64,000 nt of DNA from Certhia americana (taxonomy: Eukaryota; Chordata; Aves; Passeriformes; Certhiidae): positions 85,123,486 to 85,187,485 of the forward strand of contig CM031858.1 in NCBI GenBank assembly GCA_018697195.1, read 5' to 3'. The notes below the pieces were generated by a model. It saw only the letters and a list, made by a program, of their open reading frames with translations, had not been told where the DNA came from and made no database searches. The position numbers and the translations under genes are program-made. Positions 49,551 through 63,072 of the stretch are shown here, in pieces. The first letter of the stretch is position 1. Every line of letters starts with the position of its first letter.

Positions 49551-52342
49551 GATCCACCTTTATTTTCTTCTGTTGAAATTCACATCTGCTTGATGCAGAA
49601 TGTCTTTAAAAAGAAGAAATACACGGATGATTTCTTATTTTCTCTGTTAAGTTGTGCTTTTACTAAGTACAGTGCTCACTTACATTAAGGTAAATGGATC
49701 TTTTGAATTTTAAAGACATTCTTTATCAATGCATTAAGCACTGGCTGTATATTTGGTGCTGTTAACTGGATTCTGTCACTGAAGCAAAGAGAAAAGCCAT
49801 GTAGTTAAATTACTTCATCACCAGTTCACAAGCTTATAATCTGGCATGACTCTTCAGTGAACTGCTCTGGCCATTTATAAATTAATGTATCCTTAATTTC
49901 TTATAACAGATGTACCACCACACCCAAGGGAAGCAGAACAACCATTTCATACCTTTCTGTATTGTAATTTTTCTCATTTGTGTTTATTTTTAAGAAAATT
50001 ATTTTAATAAACATGAGAATACATGGTTTCTTCCTTACTAGTAAAACAATCATAAGGTTGTTTTCATTTTTTTTTTAAATCATGATTTTTATTTTTATAA
50101 TGGAAAATCTGGGGGTTATGGGTAATTTTATTGCATATTAATTTACATTTCATAAGAGAATTTTAACCTATTTGTTCCCTCATAAAGAAACTTTTGTGAA
50201 TCAATAAAATTTACCTTAAATTATATATTTGTCTATAAAGACAACAAGATAGCTTCTAAATAAAATTGTGACAATGACAAGCTGGTGTCTAAAAAAACTG
50301 GTTAATAATTGGAATTTGTGCTAAGGTAAACTTTCAAGATTTAGCCTATAAATTGCTTTCTAGCACTTTCTTTCCCTTGGCCAAAAAGTTGCCTGAAACA
50401 GATTCAAGAACATAAATTTAAGACTTCTAAATTGAACTAGATGAAACCTGCTTAAATGTTTATTACATTTCTTTCCTAGATGATATTGTCAAAATCCTTC
50501 TGTGTCTTTGGTCTTATATAACACAACTGTTTTAATTCCAAGCCCCTCTTAGGAACTAGAGGGACTTTCATTCACTCTGCTAAGTAAAAATGCTAGTTGT
50601 TTGAGCCAGATTTACTCTGTGGAGTAAAAATTGAAAGGAAACATTTGGTTCCTCTGTTCCACCTGCTGCTACTGCTGGCAGCCTGGGAATATAATCCATT
50701 TCCCAAAATGATCAAGTTTGAAACTAGCTCGTTTTTTCACTCACACTATTCCTATTGGAAAGCTGCTCTACAATGTGTTTCTGAGGGCTGAAACACCCTA
50801 GTATTCATCATAAATACTTCCATGGACAGTTTTCCATTGGTCATTTTGACATTATCTTTTCCCAAATATCTGGTCTCTTAACACAGTTCATGCCCTTGCT
50901 TTAAGCCCATAGCTAAAGACCTTGGTATTTGCCTTCCTGAAATCCAATCTGTTTTTCTGAGGATACTGCTTCTCAAAATCCTTGTCTTTCTCTATGCTAT
51001 TCCAGTCTCTCTTATCCAGCTCTTCAGCATATTTGACTCTCTTTATCACAGGTCATTAAATAGCAGCCAACTAAATTCAGAAGTGTGCCCAGTTTGTTCA
51101 CTTTTTACTCAGAAATATCCTAACAATAATTCATTCTCAGGAAATGCAGTAGAGTAGATGTCCACTTGGAATCTTTGATGGACATATAGGCAATTCCACA
51201 GCAGAGGTGCTTCACCGCTTTTCTGTTAAAAATTATAGGCAAGAAACATTTCTTCTTCTCCAAAGCTCAATCCTTTTAGAATGATTCATTTGATGAAGAG
51301 TAGCTTATCCAGTTGGGGAATCACTTGTGGTTTTGCTGAGGATTGTCAGGAAAGGAACAAAGCTTTTAAGGTCATCCATCTTACATACACAGCCTCCACA
51401 TATCTGGTGAGTGAGTGTTCTATTTATCAAGATACTGGGGAAATATTTTGTGTTTGGATTTCCCCTTCACATCCTCAAAATAACTGAAAGATTTAAGGCA
51501 GGGTCTACACATAGTATTGTTAGTTTAATGCCTTCTTTTGATACCATATGTCAATAAAAACTGACCCTTGATTCCCAAGCTGTTGCATACTCTTGTGATG
51601 TATTGAAGGAGTCAGCCTTACATGTGTGGTTTGCTGAACTGAATACAGCCCTGGATGATACTTGAATGCAGAGTTGTCAGTGAAGTCTTAATAGAAGTAT
51701 GAGTTGCCATTTGCTTTGGATAAGGGATGCAGGGAAAACATGTTGTGAAGGCTTCTCAGAAGACCAACAAGGAGAAAGTGAGAAAAACATCGGGAACAAC
51801 CTGACAGCTCATTCCGTCTGGGAATGGTTGTTTTGTATTCTTATGCAGAGCTCCAAAAAGAAGAAAATATAAAAGGAGTTGAGCCCATTAATTTGGTCTG
51901 TGGTGTTGATAATAAGATAAATACTATTTTTAAATAAAATATTGTATATCATATGGTCAAATCAGATTTCTGCAAACAACAATTTTGTTTGCAGAAAATT
52001 ATTTGCTTCCAAACTGGCACTACAATTCATGGCCTATGAAAAATGATGCAATTTCATCTTTTCCAAATTATTTGAAAAAAATTAAGATTGATTTAGCTTG
52101 GGATTTGGGGGATTGTTTGTTTGTTTGTGAAGAGAACTTTCTGTCTTCAGCCTCAGTATCTGACTAACATGGTCAGAAAAGAAAATCAAGATTGTGACAC
52201 AGATTCCACTGAGAAAATGACAAGCTCTTTAACCACTTCTGTTTATTGATTAGGATTCTGAAAGGCTGATTAGGAAAACTGTGTATGTGCTAACAAGACA
52301 GCTACAGAATCCTTTGGGATAAAGATTTTTTTAGTTTGAAAG

Positions 52343-52474
52343 TTGATGATAGAAGCAAAAGATGGAATTGTAATGCTGGATCTTAATAATGCAGGTGCCA
52401 TGTCTCACTTTATTATTTCAGCTGTACATTTTTTTAGTGTTGGTAATTCAGAGACTCCTATAGTTTCTGAACAG
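52343..52474 (+). other. Candidate exon, first of a phase-compatible set
   Basis: The open plus-strand segment reads IEAKDGIVMLDLNNAGAMSH and later VGNSETPIVSEQ. It ends in GAACAG/GTATTT, a good splice donor, in phase 0. The acceptor is uncertain: a GAAAG at 52338-52342 gives the full 44 codons. Closer sites with better pyrimidine tracts (TTATTTCAG before 52422, CATTTTTTTAG before 52438) would give a shorter exon; with the last, the start phase would fit the end phase of the candidate exon at 36941-37078. I do not recognise the protein. It is followed after 88 bp by another candidate exon in the phase needed. Confidence 0.22.
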
Positions 52475-52562
52475 GTATTTTATGGTAAATCATTGGATGA
52501 CCAGTTTTGTATAATTTTGGAAAAATTTAAACAGATCTTTTTTCTTCTTTGCAAATATTTAG

Positions 52563-52648
52563 GTTCTACCAGATGATAATCCACTGAAGCTATTTCCTGT
52601 TCATACCTACATTGAAACCGATGATATGCTGACAAATTACTTTTCCAA
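52563..52648 (+). other. Candidate exon, second of the set
   Basis: A strong acceptor with a pyrimidine-rich run (CTTTTTTCTTCTTT, then ATTTAG) precedes 52563. The peptide reads VLPDDNPLKLFPVHTYIETD and then DMLTNYFS, polar and proline-bearing, unlike most translations around it. The donor after 52648 (CCAA/GTTTGT) is weak. If unspliced the frame runs to TAG at 52695, so this could instead be a last exon. The TDDxLxxYFxxF pattern faintly recalls the N-terminal part of RGS22-type proteins as I remember them, far too weak to name the gene. The 88-bp gap to the preceding candidate has GT and AG ends. Confidence 0.28.
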
Positions 52649-53100
52649 GTTTGTTTTTACAATTATAACACTTCAAAAACACCTTGTTGCAGTTTAGAAT
52701 TAGTAAATAATGTGTAAGCCAATAGAAATTTTCAGCTAAAAAGGCCTTCTTTTCCCCCAACAAAATATTTTCTGTTCTAAGTCAGAGCAATAAAAGATAC
52801 CGAGTCAAGAATGCTTGAAGAAATGCAAATAGGCAATCTCAGGTATCTGGTATCTAAGTGATAGAATAACTGATATTTCAGAACAGAGGATAGAGATTTC
52901 ACCCTTACTCCCCTCCTTTTAATATTATCCCACAGATGGCAAAATTGCTCAAGAAATGTCAGTGCACAATGAGAAGAGAAAAGGCCAAAACTGTGAGTAA
53001 TTTTTTTAAAAGTACTGCTCAGTATTTGCCAAGAAGAACATGAGTTAGGGTGAGTGGTTCAAATCATCTGTGATTAAAGATTAGCCATACAACTGTAATA

Positions 53101-53263
53101 AGAGAAAAAAAGAAGAAAAGAAAAAGGAAAGGGAAGAAAAGAAAAGAAAAAGGAAAGGGAAGTTCAGCGAAGTTCAGGGAAGGAAAGTTCAGGGAAGTTC
53201 AGGGAAGGGAAGGTAAGGGAAGTACAGGGAAATTCAGAGAAGTGAAGGGAAGGGGAGGGAAAT
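53101..53263 (+). repeat. Polypurine minisatellite
   Basis: About 160 bp of A and G with few pyrimidines. AAGAAAAGAAAAAGG-type sequence passes into a loose tandem of GGGAAGTTCAG-like 10-11 bp units. Mirror symmetry and strand asymmetry make it a candidate for triplex (H-DNA) formation. Confidence 0.92.
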
Positions 53264-53732
53264 ATGATTTTAACAGATTGAAAGCTGTGAAGTGAAAATT
53301 AGGTTATATTATTCTTGTTTAACCTCTTGGCATAAAGGGAGAATTTTTCTGTGTGCAAAATGGCCAAGCTCATAGTGCTGAGTGCAAAAACAGTCACAGG
53401 AATGAGTTACAGCTCATAGCAGTAAAAAACTGAATGATTGAATGATGAGAAATGCTCAGACTCTGAGAAAGCCTTGCTAGCTGCAGTGTGGGATTAGAGA
53501 ATTTTAATCACATCTATATTGGATAATGCTTCTGAGACTAATCATTATTCAACAGTGTCAGCCATGTCCAGTCAGATTTAGAAAGGGTAAAACTCCAACA
53601 TGAAGTGTGAACAATGTGATATATACCAAATGACCATTAACAGAAATGCATCAGCATTAGGAAACAGACAGTGTTGAAAGAGACAGTGGTAGACAGAACA
53701 AAGAAATTTTTTTTATTTTTTTTTTTTTTTAG

Positions 53733-53844
53733 GAGAATGCCATTTTCATGGTTCTATGATACTTCTGTGTATGATATTTTGTCACTAATTTTGGTGTATA
53801 ACTTTTTTCAGGCATATGATGTAAAATTATCAAGAGTTGAAAAG
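53733..53844 (+). other. Candidate exon, third of the set
   Basis: A very long T-rich run ending in TTTTTTAG precedes 53733. The open frame reads RMPFSWFYDTSVYDILSL and ends YDVKLSRVEK at GAAAAG/GTGGAG, a fair donor, in phase 0. Its first base completes the codon left open by the preceding candidate (AA plus G, Lys), so the two join without a stop. The peptide is rich in F, Y, I and L, which AT-rich DNA also gives by chance, and an internal TTTTTTCAG could be an alternative acceptor. Function unknown. Confidence 0.18.
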
Positions 53845-56800
53845 GTGGAGGGGCAAATAATGTGTTTCATGACAGTAATATCAACTGTCTGATGTTAGAA
53901 CCCCACATGGGGAAGTAGCAGGTGTTAAATAGAGATTTATAATTCACTTAACATTTCATAATATATTTGTTTATCATTTTGGTCACCAAAACAGTGAACT
54001 ATATTTACACACTAAGTGAAACTATTTGAAAAGTACAATGCATGTTGTTAAATCAAAATACTGCTTGGGAAACCATGGCAGATATCTTGTAAATGATGAG
54101 AATAACAGATAAACACCTCAAAATAAAATGCATGTTGCATAGTATTTGTGATGATTTACTTAAAAAAGGAAAAATAATGAAACAGCTAAGAGCTAAGCTG
54201 AGAAGGTCTGCATGAATGTCAAAGAGATTAAAGATTTAATTTTGACCATTTGGTCTACATCAAATGGGCCTACTGAGTTCATTACAAGATAAAGAATGAG
54301 ATCCTTTTAACACATAGTGGAATTTTGACCTGAAAGTAACTTTTGAAAGCTGTATTCTCCTTTGCCTGTAGGGAAAAATTATTGAAGGGATATGTTATGC
54401 TTATTATTCCCAGGCATCTCTACCATGACAAGATAAAATTTTGAGACCTCCCTAAGAGTCACATATTTGTGAATTTTAATTTATATTGATTGATGTATGA
54501 GTACATCAGTGCTTGAGATTCTACAAGTTTCAGAATTTGAACAAGAGATACTGTTTCCACGGGTCTGAGAACCACCTACAGATGACATGATAACATATGG
54601 AAAAATGTGGGGAAGAAAGAAGCACTGCAGAGGATTAGTTATTAACATGCATTATGAAGGCATTTTCTTTGGTGTTCCGAAATATAGCCATGGTTTGAAT
54701 ACAGGAGGACCACTTAACTGTTTTCCCTTATTGTTTTACTTTAGATCTTGCCTTTGTTTTTATATAGACCCCCATACCAAAGTTCTCACCCAGCATACAG
54801 GATCTTTAAAGTGATGTATTTTCCAGGGGTTTTTTTTTATTCAGAACAATCTTTTTTCTGCAAACTGGAACCAGAAACCTCTACATCCCTTCTGCTAGTA
54901 ACATTCAAGTTTAACAATTATTCCAAGCAGTATGACTAAATATTACTCAGTCAAGATTTCTTTTTCTATGAATCTATTTGCTGACGCATGCCTGTTTCAC
55001 AACTATAATTATAGGAGTGAATGATATTAATATGTGTGGAACTGTCAAAGTAGAGATATTAGGATAACATTTACAAATTATTTCTTCTTCTTCAAGTGCT
55101 TGCCAATTGACATTCTATTTATTGTTGACCATTCTGTAATATCTTCATTCTTCTGCCTGTCATAATTTTGTTCTTCTCATCATAATGAATATTTTAGCAT
55201 TTTAAACTATGAATTAGGTTTACCAAGAAAGAATGTGAACTACCTAGTATATAGTAACAATCCCCATTTGATCTTGCATTAATGTCATATCTGTAGGACT
55301 GCACACTTTCCTAAATTCACTTTTTAAAATAGTGTTTACTTTTCTGACATCTGAAGTAGGAAAATTTTATACATAAGATTACATAGAAGATTTTATAGAA
55401 AAGGCCACAGCATGTAGGCCTTTAAAGACACCACTAGATGCCTATCTTCACATCAAGGACACTGAATATCTTTTTATGTCTGAACCTATTTCTTTGTCTA
55501 TAAATAAATATTGACTATTAGTCCATCTAAAGCCTCCTTATTCCTTAAAAAAAAAAAAAAAAAGAAGCTCAGTGATATATCTTGTAAATATTTGAACTCC
55601 AGATGGATAATAAGTACTTTTTTTTTAAAGTTTACTTCTTTGTCTATGCCCTAACTTTATTCTCCAGAAGGTGCTTTCAGATATTGCCGCATATAATTTT
55701 CAGTGAAAATAATCACTTTTTCCAGCATGTACTTTTCCCAGTACAGACTCATCTAAACTAGAGATGAGAATAGCAACAGACTAGAGGCAGGACAAAAGTA
55801 CTGTGTCCATACAAGATATCCTAAGCCAATCACAAAAACATTGCCTTCACAGAGCACAATACACATACACCATAGTCTGTGTGGTGTCAAGTTATCCTCT
55901 GATGCTTGGCAGAGTTTCCTAGTGCAGATACATAATAGTTGCGCTTTATGGCTTTTGTTTTCTCCCATTCTTGACTTTTGTTATGCATTTGAGGCACAAA
56001 GGTTATAGGGTTTTCAAAAGTATACTGCCACTGAGAGTATCATGACAATGACAACCTTCTAATTCAAGACTTAGCTATGTTTTATTATTCTTAAATTGCT
56101 ATTTTTTTCTGACAATAAAGTTTTAAATCAGTATGTTTCTTATAGCGATGGATTGTGCTGCAAGCATGAAAGCTACAAGTTGAATCTTTTGAAAGCCAGA
56201 CATAGTCAGTTTACATTTTAAGTAGTAATTCTTTTATCTGTCAGGCCAGAGAAATATAATATGAGGGATTTATTTGTTTTTAGCAGGGATTTTTTTTTTC
56301 TCAAGGTGCTGAGCACATGCATCTTCCATTTGCAATTTCATTCAAATTCTGCATTTCATCAACATTTTTCACCTCTTAAAACATTCAAATGTATTTGAAT
56401 GCCATTGGCCATTAGAAGTAGCAGCACACATAATGAGATTAAGTGTAGATCCCGGTGATTTTCCTTGTTCTCTTAACATGAATGATGGATGATGTGAATA
56501 CCAAAAGGAATTGCCATATTTTGGAAAGATCCAAATATTCCACTGAAAAATCCTTCAGCAGTGCTCCTCAGCACTCAGACAGACCTAATATTACTAATCT
56601 ATTACTCTGGGTATAATAATATCCACTTACGTTCCAAATAGCTATATTGAAACTTTAACACTAAAGTTCCATTTTAAAGCAAAAAAATGTATCACTGTTT
56701 CTTTTGTGATTTGTCTTTTCAAAGTTCCTCAGCATCCCAAGAATGAGTGTTTTTTATAATGCAATGAGAATTTGAAAGGGTTAAGTGAGCATTCTGAGGT

Positions 56801-59800
56801 TTCCATTGGGAGGAAAGTAACATTAGGGTTGAGGCTTATTCCTCCTCTTTGCAAAGTCTCACATGATTCCTTCTCAAACCTGGTTGTGCTTTGGTTGTTC
56901 CATCTACTTGCCCTTTCTTTTTGCTGTTTTTCAATTATTCTGTTTATTTATTATCTTTTTTATCTCTAAAAACATGTTTTCACCTGAGTTCTTTTACCAA
57001 GTTGCATTCTTGTAGTATCCTTTGGCAATTGAGATTTGTGTTTCCAGTACTGGACCTTTCAGAATCACTCTGTGTCTGTCCTCTTCCATTCCATATTTTT
57101 CTAGTCATTCAATGTACATAGAGCAAACACTTGTTATTGCTACAATTTAAAGCTAAACTAAAATAAATTTGAACAGTAGATATCTGATTGCCAGATAAAC
57201 TGCTATCACATTTGATCAAAAGAAGCATAGAGAGGTCTAGAGAACCTGCTCTTGTCAGACCAGCAAAAAGCTTGTGGTCTACAGGAAATCGTAGAAAAAT
57301 TACATTTTGCTGGGCTGAAGTTTGCCTGCTTCAGCTGTTTCTGGACCTTGTTATATTCTCAAAAGTTTTGCAGCATAGTCTCAATCTTCCTTTTCGTGTT
57401 GTGAACCAATGGAAGCAAATGGAAGTACTTGGAAGCAAAGCGACTTTTACAGGAAATCTGGATGGTGCCACATGCTGTATTTTTAGGACACTTGTTTATT
57501 CAGAAGACCTGGAAAGGTAGGAATACCATCATTGTATTAATTACACTTGAAAAAACAGGAGAATACTAGCATTGCATCATCACCTTTTATAGCCTAAAAC
57601 CATAGCCCCACAGACAAATTTACAATTCCATTTATGTGCCTAGAATTTGGTGCAGTCATAGCCATCATAGTTGGAAGCTGTCCTGGTGGGAATTACATGA
57701 CAATGGAAAATGTTATTTTTATGTGTGGGGTGGGGTAAAGTGACATTTTGCTTGAATTGAACCATATTTGATGGGTGTAATACAAACTTCTCCTCAGCAT
57801 TTTCCAGTCACTTACTTTGCATTTCCCTTTCCAATAATAATAGAGTCTTAGTGCATCCTACAGCTCAAGATCACCCGGCATTTTACATAGAACACAAGTG
57901 CTGCCCCTGAGGGCATCCTCTTTCCCCAGAAAGAAGAGAAGCACTGTGAGGTTTAGCTTAAGTTTCACATAGAAATCTAGCTCCATAGAAAGAGTTTTCT
58001 GTGAAAGACTTACACAATGTAATAAAAATTAAACAAACCCTGTTAACACAAACAGCCTGGAAGATAAGGGTAACATCTTTTCTTAGTCCAACCAATGAAA
58101 ACTGAAAAAAACATGCATTTTTCAGAAGTTTTTCTGAATGTGTAATTTTATGCTGCTTTTCCTAGTTATCCAGAGGACCTCACCTAAGAGCATCCTACAT
58201 AAATGGTGTTACTGGATAGCTCAGGAATTATCTCTAAAGAAGTAATCACTCAGGTAAATATGCAGGATTTTCTCTGAAGTATGACTGCATAAGAAATAAC
58301 TAATAATTTTTGAACTGAAAGAATGCAGTATCACAAATTAAGAGTGTAATTACTTTATAATCATATTAGAAATAAAATGTAACTATAAACATTTTAAAAA
58401 TGAAGAAAGAATTAGTGAACAGCAAAGTGCTCTTCAGTTATTAAGCTTTCTTTCAGACACTCTTATCATATAGAATAATACCTAGAAAAGTTACCAGCCT
58501 TAAAATATCACAGTGCAAATAACAGCGCCATTAATAGTCCTATTAATTAATTTATATGTGTCTTTAAGTATAATGGACCCATTAAGGCTAAAAATTAATA
58601 ACACTTATGAAAATGTCATCTCTAAACAGTTTTCTGTTACACTTTAATTTGTAAATAAAAGAAATCTGACAACAGTTTCATTTCCTTGTCTTTTCTCAAT
58701 CACCAATATTAGATGAGGTTAAGTTTTCAATGCTGAGCTGCAGGAAGTTGAACACAACAGTTTTAAGTAGAACACTCCCCAGGCCATACCCCATGCCCTG
58801 GGTGTAGCAGTGGGTCAGCATTTCTCTTGGTATGCATGAGTGGAATGATTAAAACCACAGGTTTAAGAGAAAGAAACAAAGATCACAGCTAGAAAATAAG
58901 TGGAGAATTGCAGAAAAAAAGTGGCGATTTTGTTGTGAAAAAGAGTGAGAAATCACACACAAAGAAAAGTAGAGATTCAAAAATTAACAGGAAGAGGGAA
59001 TTGGAGGAGATAAATAATGAGAGTGCAAGAGGAGTAGCATAATGCAAAGATAATAGAGTAGAAGTTCAGAAAATATGCTGACATTTTGAATTAAGACCAA
59101 ATCAATTATCTCATATTTTTCTAAAATGTCAAGGTGCACCTTAGTTGATAAACTCAGTTTTCAAAAACAATCATTAATGAATGCAAGTACTACTGTCTTT
59201 ATTATAGACATATCTGCCATGCTACTTTTTTTTCTCATTTCAAAGAGAAGATCTCTTACTTCTTTAATTAAATTTGCAGGTAAGATTTAACCTTGGATGA
59301 GAATGAAAGAAAGTCTATGTCATGAAAGTGACATACTATGCTAAGTGACAATGCTACCCCACACTTTTTTTCTGAAAATTTTCCTTAGTTTACCCCTGCT
59401 TTTTCTAGCATACACATTTGAGCCTTTGTTGTGCCTGAATTTACTCTTCTGCATCCTGTTCTTTTAGAAAGGAGATAGCTTCTGAGTCAATGAACTGTGC
59501 GATGTCAGAGCTCAGGTGTGGTTTCCATTGCCAGTCTTTCTATGGACTATGAATTTAAAGGCTGCTACCTTTTGTTGTACTGCAGCTTCAAATAAGTTTT
59601 TATTCTGGTGGAAAATCCAAGCATTAATTACTGACTGTATCAAAAGTATTACTGACAGAAAATCAAAACAAAATCCTGGATATGGCCATTACAAAATAGA
59701 TTAACTTCAGAGGACAGCATAAGACAGGCAAATAGCTTGTACCACTCTCAGAAATACTCCCTTTGGGTCCATTGACCAGAGTGGGACCACATTTGCATTT

Positions 59801-62668
59801 GCCCCATTGGATTAAAAATATCAAATTTTGGAAATAAAGTCTTTGCTTCGAAACAAGTGATTTTTTATTGATATTCTTTCTTACAACAGGACATTAAATT
59901 GTACAGTAGAATCTCAAGGGGTTTGATTTTAAAATTTCAATACATCTTGGAACAGAGGCTCTGAGTATAATGTAGAACATACATATACATAGAACTAATA
60001 CATAGATCTAAATACAAAGAACTAAATGGACCTTGAATGTTTTTTGTAAAATAAATTCTGTGTTTTAGAAGTTAACACCTATTTCTAAAGTGTGCAATGC
60101 ATAAACAAATTTTTAGTGGCTTAAATGTGTTTCGCCATGTTCCTTTAAAACATACTGGCATAAATTTTCTGTATCTTTTCTGATGTCCAGGCAGTGTCAT
60201 TTAATTTTCTTTTAAGTTGCATACACCTCACACCAATTGCTCAAATTATAAAAAATAGTTTTTTAAAGTCTCTCTGAGGTCTTTGATATTCCAATAAATG
60301 TAGCTGAGACAGGCCAGTAGATCTGAGCTCTGTTTGTATTCACTGTCCATGTAGGCCTGAAAACTGATGGACTCTTCAAATTTAAAGAGAGGACTTTTGC
60401 CTGAGCATACTTGAGTGATACTCAGTATAAGACTGAGGTCACTTGAGTTATGTTCATCTTGCTGTGACTGTAGCTCTACAAGAATAATTGTGGAAGAGGA
60501 ATCTTAAATACAAAAAAAAGAGAAGTTCGTGTCTGAGCTATGCATCTGAGTATAGTCTTATGGGACTGTTGATCATACTGGTACAGTTAAATAAACATGC
60601 CACTTCATTTTTCCTTGTGAAACTCTCCTGTTCTTGTGAAAGATCACTGTCTCTCTAATGTACTGCTGAGAAATGCAAGGCAAACCTCATCAGGTGAGTT
60701 CAATGAAGGAAAGAATATTCAAGTAGTGAAATATCTTCCTTGGATTAAATCCTAATTGGATATTACATTAGTCTAAATTTATTTCACTCTCATATTACCT
60801 TATTTGATACATTAAAGAGTAATGAAAGCTAATGCCAATTAGTTAAATCCTTGTTATGTTCCATCTAGCAATAGTCTGTGAACTGTGTGGTATAAGAAAT
60901 AGGCAGTAACACATTTCCTAATTAATGAAATACTACTTTGGGAGGAGCAAGGGAAGTGAGATGCCTTTTCAGATTTTCTGTAATTCTTTGTAATTCAAAA
61001 AGTGCTTTTTAACCTATGACTTTGTAGTTAAGAATCCATTATCTCAAATGAAATTACATTCAGTATAGTGCAATCAAATTTCTCTTTTCTTAAAAAATAG
61101 TAAAGATCTTTTTCATAGAGGTAAGCAGTGATAAAGAGCTATCACAAGCTGTTCTCTAGTGAACTGACAAAAGAAATCCCCTCTATCAATACCACTCATG
61201 GCAACCTCCTGCTCACCTTAAATCTAGACATTTACGTCCTACACTTGCCCTTTCCAGACCATTTCTAAGTTTGTGGGTTTTTTAAGTTTGAACTTGACTA
61301 AACCATATTTGACCTACATACCTGGATTTCCTGTCTATGAAATCTCTTGAGTAATAGTACCTATATTAGAATGAGGCTTTCAAAGATGTGGAAGAGGTGA
61401 TAAAAAATGCAACACTTTTAAATATTTAATATAACAAAAAGCATTCGCATTCTAAGATGCTCCAATGGTCAGTCAGTATGAGCTGGACATACAGTTCCAC
61501 TTTAAAGGCAAGTATTACCTCCAGACACTTCTGGCTGACCTTCACATCCTCTGCAGAGATGTATGTTCGATGAGTTGGGTTCTCCACCACCACCACTAAA
61601 AGCTCAGGCCTAAGTCCATCCCTCACATGATGAGAGCAAAGGATTGCTCTTTCTATATCCCTTTACCCTTGACACTGGAAGTAGCTAACTACAGATATAT
61701 TTGCTTAAAAACAAGGCAGCTGGTTAAACCATAATTTAAAGGCTTTTCAAGCATTCAAGTGGAGTCTGAACACAGCTCCTGCTCTGAGAATGACTGCATG
61801 GTATCTGTGGGGCAGAAGAAAGGCAAATTGCAAACAATCATGTATAGCAGGGTGCTTGCCTCAGCTACTTGCTAAGAAATCTTTGAGGCATTAGGCAGCT
61901 GCTGAAATACTTTTAATGGTGGGTATTTTTAACTTTTATTGTTCAGAACTTCTCTGTCCCACAGATTTTTATTTCTTTTGTGATATTGAGCTTCTTCAAA
62001 ACTGTAAACAATGAAAACACAATTTTCTTTGTGCTCTGAAAGCACTCCTCTTCCCAGAATATTAGATGTTCCAGACCATAAATAATCTTTTCCAAAAAAT
62101 CTAAGCAGAAATATTTTCTATTGAGGATTTTGTTAATATTTTGACAACAGGGAGTAAATTTTCAGTATACAACTTGAAATTTTGAAGACAAGTCAACTCT
62201 CCTTTATTTTATAGAGTTTTGTGATTTGTCATTGAGGTACCAGATGAAAGCTAAGTTTTGCATGTGACCCCTGAGTATCTATTCTTTCATAATTTTACCC
62301 ATATATCCAACAGCTATATCATTATTCGCAATACAGTAACATTTATTTCAAAATTTTTAAAAATTAAAAAAATGTTGAAGAGTACAGCTATGGATAATAG
62401 AGTGAGTGCATGCTTTGTTGAAAACTGACAAGATACTGCTAAAAATATGTTGTGTCACACAGATACTGGCATTTTCACATGAAAAAGCATTTTTGCTTAA
62501 ATATAGCAAACTGAAAAATAGTCATTGTTCATCATCTACAATTTAAATCTCTTTCTCCACCTTGTTGCATACAGATTTGTCAATGCCAACACATGGTAAT
62601 GTACCATGCTAAAGAATACAGATAATTTTAAATTTTAAAGTAAGAAGTCTTTTGTTAAGAGGCTTTTG

Positions 62669-63072
62669 TGGTTTGGGAATGGTAGTCTCTAATTTTGTGA
62701 TCCCCCTGAAACCACTCCAAACCACGCACCACACACTCACACCTCCCTCCTCCTCACCTCCCCTGTGGAGGGCTGGAGAGAATTCCAGGAATAAAAAGTA
62801 AAGATCATGGGTTGAGATAATAAAAATTTACTGGAAATAGCAACAAGCCATAATACTAATGACAGAGGTTACTAGAAAGAGGCAAATGATTCACAGGGAA
62901 TCCTCCTGACAATACCAGAATGCTCCCTCCTCCCGCCTACAACACCTGGAAGGAACCCCTTCCCCTGTCACCAGAAAATGAAATGAGATGGTATTGAAAA
63001 ACCTCCAGATCCCTGCAATACCCCGTCTTGAGTATTGCGAAAATTAACTGTGTCCTGGCCAGAACCAGGGCA
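62669..63072 (-). mobile_element. LTR-like element, avian family, minus strand
   Basis: The block from TGGTTTGGGAATGG to GGCCAGAACCAGGGCA reads as a 404-bp LTR on the minus strand. It starts TGCCCTGGTTCTGGCC, close to the TGTCCTGGTT start of songbird LTR families. Segments such as CCACTCCAAACCACGCACC and GGGTTGAGATAATAAAAA match the family as I recall it. TG and CA ends are present but no target-site duplication is visible, and the expected AATAAA on the minus strand reads AGTAAA. No viral coding lies beside it. Confidence 0.55.

Larger units (their letters stand above)
44851..62668. other. Mostly unique AT-rich DNA
   Basis: Nearly 18 kb without a recognised mobile element. It holds simple repeats (A23 at 47.5 kb, a TTCC repeat at 49.5 kb, a polypurine array at 53.1 kb, an A run near 55.55 kb), a 26-bp duplication near 45599-45645 and the exon-like segments at 52.3-53.85 kb and 57.2-57.5 kb. 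The stretch at 58.5-58.7 kb, with ATTAATTAATTT and other A/T motifs, could be a conserved non-coding element, but nothing in one sequence can show that. Confidence 0.55.

Noticed and set aside
61426..61626. 66-codon minus-strand frame with a valine run and a protein-like centre (ISAEDVKVSQKCLEV)
   Set aside because: No homologue recalled, no splice-site context, and short enough to be chance; kept only as a note.
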